64,000 bases of DNA from Couchioplanes azureus. GTDB lineage: Bacteria; Actinomycetota; Actinomycetes; Mycobacteriales; Micromonosporaceae. Shown here piece by piece: positions 22,755-31,022 of the stretch; positions within the stretch are counted from its first letter, which is position 1; each line of letters starts with the position of its first letter. The DNA lies in the NCBI RefSeq assembly GCF_014648355.1, contig NZ_BMQY01000004.1:705571-769570 (forward strand). The letters are read 5' to 3'. Position numbers and translations under genes: made by a program. A model generated the notes under the pieces. The model made no database searches. It was not told the DNA's origin and saw only the letters and a list, made by a program, of their open reading frames with translations.

Positions 22755-23708
22755 TCAGTCGCGCAATGACGACTCCCCCGCCTCCCAGCGGGACAGGACG
22801 TACTCGGCCCAGCGGTCCTCGAGCGTGAGTACGCACCGGGCGCCGAAGAGGACGTCGCCGGCCAGGGCGGGCTCGGCCCGGCAGAAGGAGCCGCACATGT
22901 CGAAGGCGGCGATCTGCTCGTGGACCGCGTCCGCCTCGACGTGCTCGTCGTAGAAGCGGGTCGCCTTCTCGTCGCCGCCGAGGCGGCGCAGGCCGTTGGC
23001 GTACGCACGGTTCGGGCCGGTCGAGGTCATCTCGTACGCGGCCAGGTGCCCGAGCAGCGCCCCGCGCCAGCGGCGGTGCAGACCGAACAGCGACATCAGG
23101 TTGTTGTTCGCCAGCGTCTGCCAGGGCACCACGTCCACGTACGCCCCGTAGGTGGTGTCGAGGCCGAGCGCGCTCATGGTGTCCTTGAACATCTCCTGGT
23201 GCATGCGGCGGGTGACGCCTCCGCCGTACTCGTCGATCTGGACCTCGATGAGGGCGGCCTTGGCCGCGCCGCCGAGCCGGGGTATCGCGAAGGTGTGCGG
23301 GTCCGCCTCGCGCAGGTGGTAGACCGACCGGTGGGTGGCGAACTCGCGGAACTGCTCGTAGGTGGCGCGGCCGCGCACGTAGCCGGAGAGCGACGGCCCG
23401 CCGGTCTCGCTCGCCATGGCGACCAGGGTGTGCGGCACGTCGCCGACGGTCTCGGGTACGGGCAGGCGGCGCAGCTCCGCCTCGAAGGAGGCCTCGAGGC
23501 GGGCGCGCAGGGCGAGCAGGTCCGGGTGCCATTCCCAGGTGTCGTCGACGCCGTCCCAGCCGCGGTAGTGCAGTTCGTAGAGGACGAACAGGCTCAGGTG
23601 CAGATCGTCGTCCGAGGCGGCGTCGCCGGCGCTGAAGGGGTGCGGCGCCTGGGCGAGCGCGCTGATGACGGCGTCCGATACGGGGCCTCTGGGCGAGGGA
23701 AGCTTCAT
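22755..23708 (-). CDS. iron-containing redox enzyme, heme-oxygenase-like fold
   Basis: This ~317-residue helical protein fits the 'iron-containing redox enzyme' (heme-oxygenase-like di-iron, HDO) family. Landmarks are LFVLYELHYRGWDGVDDTWEW, SVYHLREADPHTFAIPRL, VQIDEYGGGVTRRMHQEMF, LFGLHRRWRGALLGHLAAYE, and HVEADAVHEQIAAFDMCGSF near the end. The candidate metal ligands are Glu in DEYGG, the Glu of AAYE, and Glu/His in VEADAVHE. The ATG at 23708 has AGGAAG about eight bases upstream. HDO enzymes cleave or oxidise small substrates with O2; the substrate cannot be guessed. It is convergent with the CDGSH gene, a likely redox partner. Confidence 0.82.
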   Translation of the reverse strand: MKLPSPRGPVSDAVISALAQAPHPFSAGDAASDDDLHLSLFVLYELHYRGWDGVDDTWEWHPDLLALRARLEASFEAELRRLPVPETVGDVPHTLVAMASETGGPSLSGYVRGRATYEQFREFATHRSVYHLREADPHTFAIPRLGGAAKAALIEVQIDEYGGGVTRRMHQEMFKDTMSALGLDTTYGAYVDVVPWQTLANNNLMSLFGLHRRWRGALLGHLAAYEMTSTGPNRAYANGLRRLGGDEKATRFYDEHVEADAVHEQIAAFDMCGSFCRAEPALAGDVLFGARCVLTLEDRWAEYVLSRWEAGESSLRD

Positions 23709-23871
23709 GCGCCACTTCCTGATCAAAGGGGGGGTACGGACCGCAGGGTTTCCCGGTCCGCAGGCCGCCAAACGATCGGGCACCATGCGTGAACGTGAGG
23801 GGACACTTCACTCACTGTGGTCGAATCATCGCTCTTCGTACCATGAGGACATCCCCCAGGAGGTGGTCCCC

Positions 23872-24414
23872 GTGGATGACTCCGACCTGTTCCGCGAGCG
23901 CGTCCTGCGGCACGCCGGGCCCGTGATCACCGGACGGTTCCTCGGTTTCCAGGCCTCGTACACCCGCGAGGTCAAGGTCGGCAAGCCACTCGTGATCACC
24001 GTCTTCCTGACCGCGTCCGTCGCCCGGGCCCTCGGCTCGCCGCTGGTGGCCGCCCTGCGCGGCGGGGGTCGCGGCGCCGCCCGCCGGACCTTCAAGGACC
24101 TGAAGAAGGGCCCCGAGTACCTCGTCACCCCGGTACGGCTGCGCGACGACCTCGGACAGACCTACGAGGTGGAGATGCACGGCCAGCTGCCCCAGTCGGC
24201 GCTGCACCGCGGCGATCTCGTCCAGGTGCGCACGGTGGCGCAGAAGGACCCCGACCTGCCCGCGCGGCTGCAGCAGGTGCTCAACCTGGAGACGCTGCAG
24301 CCGTACACGCCGCGGATCCCCACGCTGTGGTCGCACCTCGGCCCCGGGCTGCTGCTCCAGGCCGCGCTCGGCCTGATCGCGACCGCCGTCCTGGCCGCCG
24401 CCTGGATGAGCTGA
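23872..24414 (+). CDS. unknown protein with one C-terminal membrane segment
   Basis: The GTG at 23872 is chosen for its AGGAGG eight bases upstream and gives about 180 residues. The body is soluble, with beta-rich text (ITGRFLGFQASYTREVKVGK, YEVEMHGQLPQSALHRGDLV, VRTVAQKD). It ends with a membrane helix LQAALGLIATAVLAAAWMS, so it is probably tail-anchored with the body in the cytoplasm. I recognise no family; the middle resembles an OB- or SH3-like barrel. It is alone between the divergent redox enzyme and the convergent DUF3817 gene. Confidence 0.65.
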   Translation: MDDSDLFRERVLRHAGPVITGRFLGFQASYTREVKVGKPLVITVFLTASVARALGSPLVAALRGGGRGAARRTFKDLKKGPEYLVTPVRLRDDLGQTYEVEMHGQLPQSALHRGDLVQVRTVAQKDPDLPARLQQVLNLETLQPYTPRIPTLWSHLGPGLLLQAALGLIATAVLAAAWMS

Positions 24415-24462
24415 GGCCCGCGCCGGCCGCGGTCGCGCCCGCCTGGCCTCCTGCTGGAGCGA

Positions 24463-24816
24463 TCAGTGTCGATGCTGGGTGACTTTCTGTAAAGTACCGG
24501 TTACGGGATCCGCCTCCGCCGTCCGGACCAGGCCCTTCGCGCGCGCCCAGCGCTCGAAGACCACGGTCGCGAACGGCGGTACGGAGCTCGCCAGCGCGAC
24601 CAGCGTCACCCACCATCGCCAGCCACCGGCCCGGGCCTGCACCACCGTCACGCCGAGGTACGCCATGAACAGGGCACCGTGGACCGGACCGGCGATCTTC
24701 ACCCCGATCTCGTCGTGCACGACCACGTACTTGAAGAACATTCCGGTGAGCAGCAGCGCCCAGCTCACCGCCTCGGCGATTGCGACGGTCGCGAAGAGGG
24801 CAGGTATGCGGCGCAC
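24463..24816 (-). CDS. DUF3817 family small membrane protein
   Basis: This 117-residue protein has three hydrophobic helices (residues ~5-27, 40-62, 67-87) with the family pattern AIAEAVSWALLLTGMFFKY, VKIAGPVHGALFMAYL and PFATVVFERWARAKGL. DUF3817 proteins are integral membrane proteins of unknown role, widespread in actinobacteria. The GTG at 24816 has AGGAGG seven bases upstream. It is divergent from the glutamate-cysteine ligase-like gene. Confidence 0.85.
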   Translation of the reverse strand: MRRIPALFATVAIAEAVSWALLLTGMFFKYVVVHDEIGVKIAGPVHGALFMAYLGVTVVQARAGGWRWWVTLVALASSVPPFATVVFERWARAKGLVRTAEADPVTGTLQKVTQHRH

Positions 24817-24912
24817 GCAGAAACCTCCTGGTGACGGGTCGGCGCGTGCCGGCGGGCGCCGAGGGGCGAACTGGCAGATCATAGTCGTGGGCTCGCGAAA
24901 GGGCGGTGCGCG

Positions 24913-26388
24913 GTGGGCGAAGAGGTCGAGCGTCGGGAGTTCTCCCGCGAGGACCGGACCAGGTACCGGCACAAGATCCGCCGCAGTCTCGACGTGTTCG
25001 CCTCGATGCTGCGCGAGTCGCGCTTCGAGTTCGAGCGGCCGCTGACCGGCATGGAGATCGAGCTCAACCTGGTCGACGACAACGCCGATCCGGCGATGCG
25101 CAACGCGCAGGTGCTGGCCGCGCTCGCCGACCCCGACTTCCAGACCGAGCTCGGCCAGTTCAACATCGAGATCAACGTGGCGCCGCGGCGGCTCTCCGGC
25201 GACGAGAACACCGATCTCGAGCGGGAGCTGCGGGCCAGCCTCAACAACGCCGAGCAGCACGCCCGCGGCGTCGGCGCGCACATGGTGATGATCGGCATCC
25301 TGCCCACCCTGCGCCGCGAGCACCTGACCGGCGACACGCTGTCGGCCAACCCCCGCTATGCGCTGCTCAACGAGCAGATCTTCGCCGCCCGCGGCGAGGA
25401 CCTCGACATCCGCATCGACGGCATCGACCGGCTCGCCGTCACCACCGACAGCATCGCGCCCGAGGCGGCGTGCACCAGCACCCAGTTCCACCTGCAGGTG
25501 AGTCCGCACCAGTTCGCCTCGTACTGGAACGCGGCCCAGGTCATCGCGGGGGTGCAGGTCGCCCTCGGCGCGAACTCGCCGCTGCTGTTCGGGCGGGAGC
25601 TGTGGCGCGAGACCCGCATCCCGCTGTTCGAGCAGGCGACCGACACCCGCTCGGAGGAGATCCGCGCCCAGGGCGTACGCCCCCGGGTGTGGTTCGGCGA
25701 GCGCTGGATCACCTCGGTCTTCGACCTGTTCGAGGAGAACGTGCGCTACTTCCCGGCGCTGCTGCCGATCTGCGACGAGGAGGACCCGGAGCAGGTCCTG
25801 GAGAGCGGCGACATCCCGCAGCTCAGCGAGCTGCGGCTGCACAACGGCACGGTCTACCGCTGGAACCGGCCGATCTACGCGGTGGTGAAGGACCGGCCGC
25901 ACCTGCGCGTGGAGAACCGGGTGCTACCGGCCGGGCCGACCGTCGTGGACACCGTCGCCAACGGCGCCTTCTACTACGGCCTGGTACGGATGCTGGCCGA
26001 GGCGGATCGTCCCGTCTGGACCCAGATGTCGTTCAGCGCGGCGGAGGAGAACTTCCACTCGTGCGCCCGGCACGGCATCGCCGCCTCGGTCTTCTGGCCC
26101 GGGCTGGGCTACGTGCCGGTGTCGGAGCTGGTGCTGCGCCGGTTGCTGCCACTCGCCCACGAGGGCCTGGAGAAATGGGGAGTGTCCGGGCCGGAGCGCG
26201 AGCGGCTGCTGGGCATCATCGAGCAGCGCTGCCTCACCGGCCGCAACGGCGCCACCTGGCAGGTCGAAACACTGCACGCGCTGGAGGGCGACGGCCTCGA
26301 CCGGCAGGGCGCCCTGCACGAGATGCTGCGCCGCTACCTGCCCCCGATGCACGAGAACGTGCCGGTGCACGAGTGGCCGCTGCCCTAG
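24913..26388 (+). CDS. glutamate-cysteine ligase-like (GCS2 superfamily) protein
   Basis: This 491-residue protein is related to glutamate-cysteine ligases of the GCS2/EgtA type, which join Glu and Cys with ATP. Signatures are GMEIELNLVDDN with an acidic metal site, LGQFNIEINVAPRRL, STQFHLQVSPHQF, NGTVYRWNRPIY and LRVENRVLPAGPT. It shares the ExE and NxE metal-binding patterns, but its exact amine substrate is not shown by the neighbours; no other thiol-pathway gene is near. The start is GTG at 24913. Its TAG stop overlaps the stop of the convergent cobE-like gene in one CTAG (26385-26388). Confidence 0.75.
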   Translation: MGEEVERREFSREDRTRYRHKIRRSLDVFASMLRESRFEFERPLTGMEIELNLVDDNADPAMRNAQVLAALADPDFQTELGQFNIEINVAPRRLSGDENTDLERELRASLNNAEQHARGVGAHMVMIGILPTLRREHLTGDTLSANPRYALLNEQIFAARGEDLDIRIDGIDRLAVTTDSIAPEAACTSTQFHLQVSPHQFASYWNAAQVIAGVQVALGANSPLLFGRELWRETRIPLFEQATDTRSEEIRAQGVRPRVWFGERWITSVFDLFEENVRYFPALLPICDEEDPEQVLESGDIPQLSELRLHNGTVYRWNRPIYAVVKDRPHLRVENRVLPAGPTVVDTVANGAFYYGLVRMLAEADRPVWTQMSFSAAEENFHSCARHGIAASVFWPGLGYVPVSELVLRRLLPLAHEGLEKWGVSGPERERLLGIIEQRCLTGRNGATWQVETLHALEGDGLDRQGALHEMLRRYLPPMHENVPVHEWPLP

Positions 26389-26756
26389 GGGCATCGCGCG
26401 ATGGCGACGGTGACGGGCCCGCACAGCTGCTTGGGCAGCACCAGCACGGCACCCGGTCCGGCCCCCGCGAGAGCGGCCGCCTCGGCGACGCCGGGCACGC
26501 CGGCGAGTGCGGCGACCCGGGCCGACGGATGCGGCACCACCACCTCCGCGAGCACCTCCGGCGGAAACGCCATCAGCGGCCACCCGCGGCGCGCGGCCAC
26601 GGGGCCGAGCACCGCAGTCCGGCGATCGAGGGTGGCGAGCGCGGCGACGGCGGCCGTGGTCAGCCCCGCCCGTGCCAGTGCGCCGTCGACCGCCTCGTCC
26701 ACCACGGCCGCCGGGACGTCGCAGCGGGCTCCCACACCGACCACCACCGCCGTCAC
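26385..26756 (-). CDS. cobE: CobE/CbiG C-terminal-type cobalamin biosynthesis protein
   Basis: The ~123-residue product matches the CobE / CbiG-C domain: VVVGVGARCDVPAAVVDEAV at the start, TLDRR, LMAFPPEVLAEV, VAEAAALAGAG and LVLPKQLCGPVTVAIAR at the end. CbiG opens the lactone ring in anaerobic B12 synthesis and CobE is a small relative in aerobic producers. It starts at GTG 26756 overlapping the cobB stop (GTGA), so it is last in the riboswitch-led cobalamin operon. Its stop shares a CTAG with the convergent ligase gene. Confidence 0.8.
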   Translation of the reverse strand: MTAVVVGVGARCDVPAAVVDEAVDGALARAGLTTAAVAALATLDRRTAVLGPVAARRGWPLMAFPPEVLAEVVVPHPSARVAALAGVPGVAEAAALAGAGPGAVLVLPKQLCGPVTVAIARCP

Positions 26757-28120
26757 GCCGGCGCCGGGACGGCGGCCGCGGCCGTGACCAGCCGGTGGGC
26801 GAGCGCCTTGTCGGCGGCCCAGTGCAGGTGCAGGTAGGAGGCGTGCAGGGCGGGGGCGGCGAAGCCCTCCGGGTCCGCGTCCCGCCAGGCCCACGCCGCT
26901 CCCCCGGCCGGCTCCAGCAGCAGGCCCGAGCGCGGGTGGACGGTGGTGCGGTGGAACTCGTGGCCGGTGATCCGGGCGCCCGCCGCCAGCAGCGGGCTGT
27001 CGGTGAGGGCCACCGCGTCCCGGTAGCCCAGCGTCAGGGTCCGGGTCATCGCGGCCTCGGCGGCCAGGACGCCGCACATCGGGGCGCCGTCCAGGCTGCG
27101 GCACAGCCACAGCAGGCCGGCGCACTCGGCGACGATCGGCCGGCCGCCCGCCGCGAGCGCCGCGACCTCCCGGCGCAGCGGCTCGTTGGCGGAGAGCTCC
27201 GCGGCGTACACCTCGGGGAAGCCGCCGCCGACGACCAGCGCGCGGGTGCCCGCCGGCAGGGCCTCGTCGCGCAGCGGGTCCACCACCACGACCTCGGCGC
27301 CCGCGCCGGCGAGCAGTTCGGCCGTCTCGGCGTACGCGAAGGTGAATGCCGGGCCACCGGCGAGGGCGACCACCGGGCGGCCGGGCACCGGGGCCGCGGC
27401 CGCGGGGGTCCACGCGGCGGCGGGCAGCGGCGGCGCCGAGCGTGCGAGCGCCAGCACCGCTTCCACGTCCACCGACGACTCCACGAGCGAGGCCAGGGCG
27501 TCCACCGAGGCGAGCGCCTCGGCGCGGCGTTCGGCGGCGGGCACCAGGCCGAGGTGCCGCGACGGGGCCTCGACGGCGGCGGCCCGGCGCAGGGCGCCCA
27601 GCACCGGGGTGCCGACCTCCTCGCAGGCCTCGCGCAGCAGCGCCTCGTGCCGGTCCGAGCCGACCTGGTTGAGGATCACGCCGCCCAGGCGCACGGTGCC
27701 GAAGCTGCGGAAGCCGTGCACCAGCGCGGCCACCGACCGGCCCTGCGCGGCGGCGTTGACGACCAGCACGACCGGGGCGTCGAGCAGGCCCGCCACGTGC
27801 GCGGTGGACCCGGTGTCGCCGGCGCCGGTGCGCCCGTCGTAGAGCCCCATGACGCCCTCGACCACGGCCAGTTCCGTGCCGGCCGAGCCGTGCGCGAAGA
27901 GCGGCCCGATCAGCTCCTCGCCCACCATGACCGGGTCGAGGTTGCGTCCCGGCCGCCCGGCGGCGAGCGCGTGGTAGCCCGGATCGATGTAGTCCGGCCC
28001 CACCTTGAAGGGCGACACCGCCAGACCCCGGCGCGCGTACGCCGCCAGCAGGCCGGTGGCCACCGTCGTCTTGCCGTGGCCGGAGGCGGGCGCGGCGACG
28101 ACGATCCGGGGGACGGTCAC
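26753..28120 (-). CDS. cobB: cobyrinate a,c-diamide synthase CobB/CbiA
   Basis: The 455-residue enzyme amidates the a and c side chains of (hydrogeno)cobyrinate with glutamine and ATP. The N-terminal half is a dethiobiotin-synthetase-like P-loop domain (APASGHGKTTVATGLL, KVGPDYIDPGYH, VVEGVMGLYDG). The C-terminal half is a class-I-like glutaminase domain with the nucleophile Cys in VAECAGLLWL and His in GHEFHRTT. Length is typical. It starts at GTG 28120, overlapping the cobO stop by four bases (GTGA); a second GTG one codon earlier is possible. It is third in the operon under the cobalamin riboswitch. Confidence 0.93.
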   Translation of the reverse strand: MTVPRIVVAAPASGHGKTTVATGLLAAYARRGLAVSPFKVGPDYIDPGYHALAAGRPGRNLDPVMVGEELIGPLFAHGSAGTELAVVEGVMGLYDGRTGAGDTGSTAHVAGLLDAPVVLVVNAAAQGRSVAALVHGFRSFGTVRLGGVILNQVGSDRHEALLREACEEVGTPVLGALRRAAAVEAPSRHLGLVPAAERRAEALASVDALASLVESSVDVEAVLALARSAPPLPAAAWTPAAAAPVPGRPVVALAGGPAFTFAYAETAELLAGAGAEVVVVDPLRDEALPAGTRALVVGGGFPEVYAAELSANEPLRREVAALAAGGRPIVAECAGLLWLCRSLDGAPMCGVLAAEAAMTRTLTLGYRDAVALTDSPLLAAGARITGHEFHRTTVHPRSGLLLEPAGGAAWAWRDADPEGFAAPALHASYLHLHWAADKALAHRLVTAAAAVPAPA

Positions 28121-28719
28121 CACTCGATGCCCCGCTGGCCCTTGCGGCCCGCGTCCATCGGATGCTTGACCTTGGTCATCTCGGTGACCAGGTCGGCGGC
28201 CGCGAGCAGGTCCGGGTGTGCGTCGCGGCCGGTGATGACGACGTGCTGGGTGCCGGGGCGGCTCCGCAGCGTCTCCACCACGTCGGCGACGTCGACCCAG
28301 CCCCACTTCATCGGGTAGGTGAACTCGTCGAGCACGTAGAAGGTGTGCGTTTCGGCGGCGAGGTCCCGCTTGATCTGGGCCCAGCCCTCGGCCGCCTCGG
28401 CGGCGTGATCGCGCTCGGTGCCGGCCCGCTGGATCCAGGACCAGCCCTCGCCCATCTTGTGCCAGGCCACCGGCGCGCCGCCGCTCACCTGGCCGAGGGC
28501 CTTGAGCGCGGCCTCCTCGCCGACCCGCCACTTCTCGCTCTTGACGAACTGGAAGACGCCGACCGGCCATCCGGCGCTCCAGGCCCGCAGCGCCATCCCG
28601 AACGCGGCGGTGGACTTGCCCTTGCCGTGTCCGGTGTGGACGGCGAGCACGGCCTGGCGGCGGCGCTGGCGGGTGGTGAGCCCGTCGTTCGGAACCGTGG
28701 TGACCTGTCCCTGCGGCAT
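28117..28719 (-). CDS. cobO: cob(I)yrinate a,c-diamide adenosyltransferase CobO
   Basis: The 200-residue ATP:corrinoid adenosyltransferase carries the P-loop HTGHGKGKSTAAFG near residue 28, FQFVKSEKWRVGEE, WSWIQRAGTERD and YVLDEFTYPMKWGWVD, and ends KVKHPMDAGRKGQRGIEW, all typical of CobO/BtuR. It moves the 5'-deoxyadenosyl group to cobalt. The ATG at 28719 overlaps the chelatase stop (TGATG), so the genes are coupled. Confidence 0.95.
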   Translation of the reverse strand: MPQGQVTTVPNDGLTTRQRRRQAVLAVHTGHGKGKSTAAFGMALRAWSAGWPVGVFQFVKSEKWRVGEEAALKALGQVSGGAPVAWHKMGEGWSWIQRAGTERDHAAEAAEGWAQIKRDLAAETHTFYVLDEFTYPMKWGWVDVADVVETLRSRPGTQHVVITGRDAHPDLLAAADLVTEMTKVKHPMDAGRKGQRGIEW

Positions 28720-30812
28720 CAGGCGGCGCTCCTCGAGAATCCGCTCGCGGCCAGGGCCTCGAGCGGCATGACGTCGGCGTTCAGGGCGGCGGCCAGCCGG
28801 CGGGCCAGGCCGAGACGGACGGGTCCGGACTCGCAGTCGACCACGACGGTCGCCACGCCGGCCAGTGCCGGCGCAAGCCGTACGGGGTCGCCCCCGCTGG
28901 TGGCCCGCCCGTCGGTGACCACGACGAGCAGCGGCCGGCGGCGGGGGTCGCGGCGGCGCTCGGTGGCGATGGTCGCCGCGGCGGTCCGCAGGCCCGCGGC
29001 CAGCGGGGTGCGTCCCCCGGTCCGCAGGCTCGCCAGGCGCAGCACCCCCACCTCGTGGCTGGAGGTGGGCGGCAGCACCTGCTCCGCCCCGGAGCCCCGG
29101 AAAGTGATCATCCCGATCCGGTCGCGCCGGTGGTACGCGTCGCGCAGCAGCGACAGGACGGCGGTCTTGACCACGGTCATCCGCTTGCGGGCCGCCATCG
29201 ATCCGGAGGCGTCGACGACGAACAGCACGAGGTTGGCCTCGCGTCCCACGTGCACGGACTCGCGCAGGTCACACGGGCGCACCCCGGCGGCGGCGCGGTG
29301 CGGCCCGAGCCCGCGGACGCCGCCCGGCTGCCGGGTGGCCGCGGCGAAACCGCCGCGGTGCAGCGCGGCACGCAGGGTGGCCGGCAGGTGCGGGGCGCCC
29401 GCGAGCTTGCCCTGCGGCACGCGGGAACCGACCACCCGGCCGCGGCGGGCGAAGGCGGGCGACCGGCGACCGGCGTGGCCGCCCTCCCCGCGCGCGCCGA
29501 TCCGCAGCGTCCGCGGCCGGTACGCCGCGCCCGCCTGCGCCAGGCTGCCGGACTCGGGCGCGCGGCGCGGCTCGGTGCCACCGTCCGGCGCAGCCCCGTC
29601 GTCCGCATTGTCCACTATGTGCTCCAGGTCGGCGTCCGGGCCACCGCCGGGGCCGCCGCCTTCCGGGCCACGACCGGGGCCGCCGTTGTCCGGCCCGCCG
29701 CCGTCGGGGCCGCCGCCCTCCGAGCCGCCGTTGTCCGGGCCGCCGTTGTCCGGGCCGCCGTCCGGTTCGGGCGGGGGTGGCGGGTCGCCGGGGTCGTCGT
29801 CCGCGCCGGCCTGTTCGAGGGCCTCCTCGAGGCGCTGCTCGTCGGTGCCGGGCGGGTCGAGGGGGTCCTTGCGGCGGCGATGCGGCAGCGCGAGGCGGGC
29901 GGCGTCGCGGACGTCGCCGGCCGTGACGCGGTTCCGGCCGTGCCACGCCGCCAGGGCCACCGCGCAGCGGGCCACCACGATGTCGGCGCGCATGCCGTCC
30001 ACCCCGTAGGCCAGGCACACCCGGGCGATGCGGTCCAGCTCGGCGTCCGGCAGCGCCACCGAGGGCACGGCCGTCCGCGCCGCCACGATGCGGGCCGCGA
30101 GGGCGCTCTCGTCGGCGGTGAAGCGGGCGGCGAACCCGTCCGGGTCCGCCTCGTAGGCGAGGCGCCGCCGGACCACCTCGGCGCGCTGCCCCGCGTCCCG
30201 GGGCGCGGCCACGGTGACGACCAGGCCGAACCGGTCGACGAGCTGGGGGCGCGGCTCGCCCTCCTCGGGGTTCATGGTGCCGACCAGCAGGAAGCGGGCC
30301 GCGTGCTTGACGGACACGCCGTCGCGCTCGACGTGGGCGCGGCCCATCGCCGCCGCGTCCAGCAGCAGGTCCACCAGGTGGTCGGGCAGGAGGTTGACCT
30401 CGTCGACGTAGAGGGCGCCCCGGTGCGCCGCGGCGAGCAGGCCCGGCTCGTACGCCTTCACGCCGTCGGCCAGCGCGCGCTGGATGTCGAGGGTGCCCAC
30501 CACGCGGTCCTCGGTCGCGCCCACGGGGAGCTCGACCAACGTGGCGGGCCGGTGCCCGCGCGGCGCGCCGGCCTCGTGCGGACCGTCGGGGCAGCCGGGG
30601 TCGGGCGCGGCCGGGTCGCAGGCGAAGCGGCAGCCGCGCACCACGTCGACCTCGGGCAGCAACGCGGCGAGCGCGCGCACGACGGTGCTCTTGGCGGTGC
30701 CCTTCTCGCCGCGGACGAGCACCCCGCCGACGGCCGGTGACACCGCCGTGAGCAGCAGGGCGAGGCGCAGATCGTCGAGGCCGACGACGGCGGAGAACGG
30801 GTACGGCGTCAC
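28719..30812 (-). CDS. AAA+/VWA metal chelatase subunit (putative cobaltochelatase, ChlI-ChlD fusion type)
   Basis: This 697-residue protein combines an AAA+ domain of the MgCh ChlI type (~1-330; VRGEKGTAKSTVVRAL, LYVDEVNLLPDHLVDLLLDA, VGTMNPEEGEPRPQLVDRFG), a Pro/Gly/Asp-rich linker (~340-440, with GGPDNGG units) and a VWA domain (~510-697; FVVDASGSMAARKR is the MIDAS). Such fusions power metal insertion with a CobN- or ChlH-like subunit, which is not in the window. The GTG at 30812 has GGAAAGGA upstream. A cobalamin riboswitch precedes it and cobO, cobB and cobE follow in a fully coupled operon, so cobalt is the likely metal. Confidence 0.88.
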   Translation of the reverse strand: MTPYPFSAVVGLDDLRLALLLTAVSPAVGGVLVRGEKGTAKSTVVRALAALLPEVDVVRGCRFACDPAAPDPGCPDGPHEAGAPRGHRPATLVELPVGATEDRVVGTLDIQRALADGVKAYEPGLLAAAHRGALYVDEVNLLPDHLVDLLLDAAAMGRAHVERDGVSVKHAARFLLVGTMNPEEGEPRPQLVDRFGLVVTVAAPRDAGQRAEVVRRRLAYEADPDGFAARFTADESALAARIVAARTAVPSVALPDAELDRIARVCLAYGVDGMRADIVVARCAVALAAWHGRNRVTAGDVRDAARLALPHRRRKDPLDPPGTDEQRLEEALEQAGADDDPGDPPPPPEPDGGPDNGGPDNGGSEGGGPDGGGPDNGGPGRGPEGGGPGGGPDADLEHIVDNADDGAAPDGGTEPRRAPESGSLAQAGAAYRPRTLRIGARGEGGHAGRRSPAFARRGRVVGSRVPQGKLAGAPHLPATLRAALHRGGFAAATRQPGGVRGLGPHRAAAGVRPCDLRESVHVGREANLVLFVVDASGSMAARKRMTVVKTAVLSLLRDAYHRRDRIGMITFRGSGAEQVLPPTSSHEVGVLRLASLRTGGRTPLAAGLRTAAATIATERRRDPRRRPLLVVVTDGRATSGGDPVRLAPALAGVATVVVDCESGPVRLGLARRLAAALNADVMPLEALAASGFSRSAA

Positions 30813-30857
30813 GCCAGGGTCCTTTCCGCGGGTGTCCACGCCCGCGTGGGCAAGGGT

Positions 30858-30985
30858 GAGAGCGGCCGGAGTCTCCTGACTCCCGGGCACACCGCGGCGG
30901 CCCGGTCACAGTGGCGGGACCGTCCCGGACTCGCACCGGGTTCCTCCGCTACCGCTCGCCGGTCACTCTGTCGCACCGCCGCCCG
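30858..30985 (-). ncRNA. cobalamin riboswitch
   Basis: Read on the minus strand this leader has the core of the AdoCbl riboswitch: GGAGGAACCCGGTGCGAGTC, then CGGGACGGTCCCGCCACTGT with the B12 box GCCACTG (30915-30909), and further down GGGAGTCAGGAGACTCCGG. It lies about 45 bases before the chelatase GTG and should shut expression of the cobalamin operon when B12 is plentiful. TTGACG (30994-30989) just upstream is a possible -35, with CAGAGT (30970-30965) as a weak -10. The exact ends of the aptamer are approximate. Confidence 0.93.
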
Positions 30986-31022
30986 CCCCGTCAAACGCGC
31001 GCCGTCGTGGCCAAGCTCACCT

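Noticed and set aside
24906..26837. A long open frame overlapping the glutamate-cysteine ligase-like gene
   Set aside because: It is Arg/Gly/Ala-rich without motifs, while the other frame has clear family signatures.
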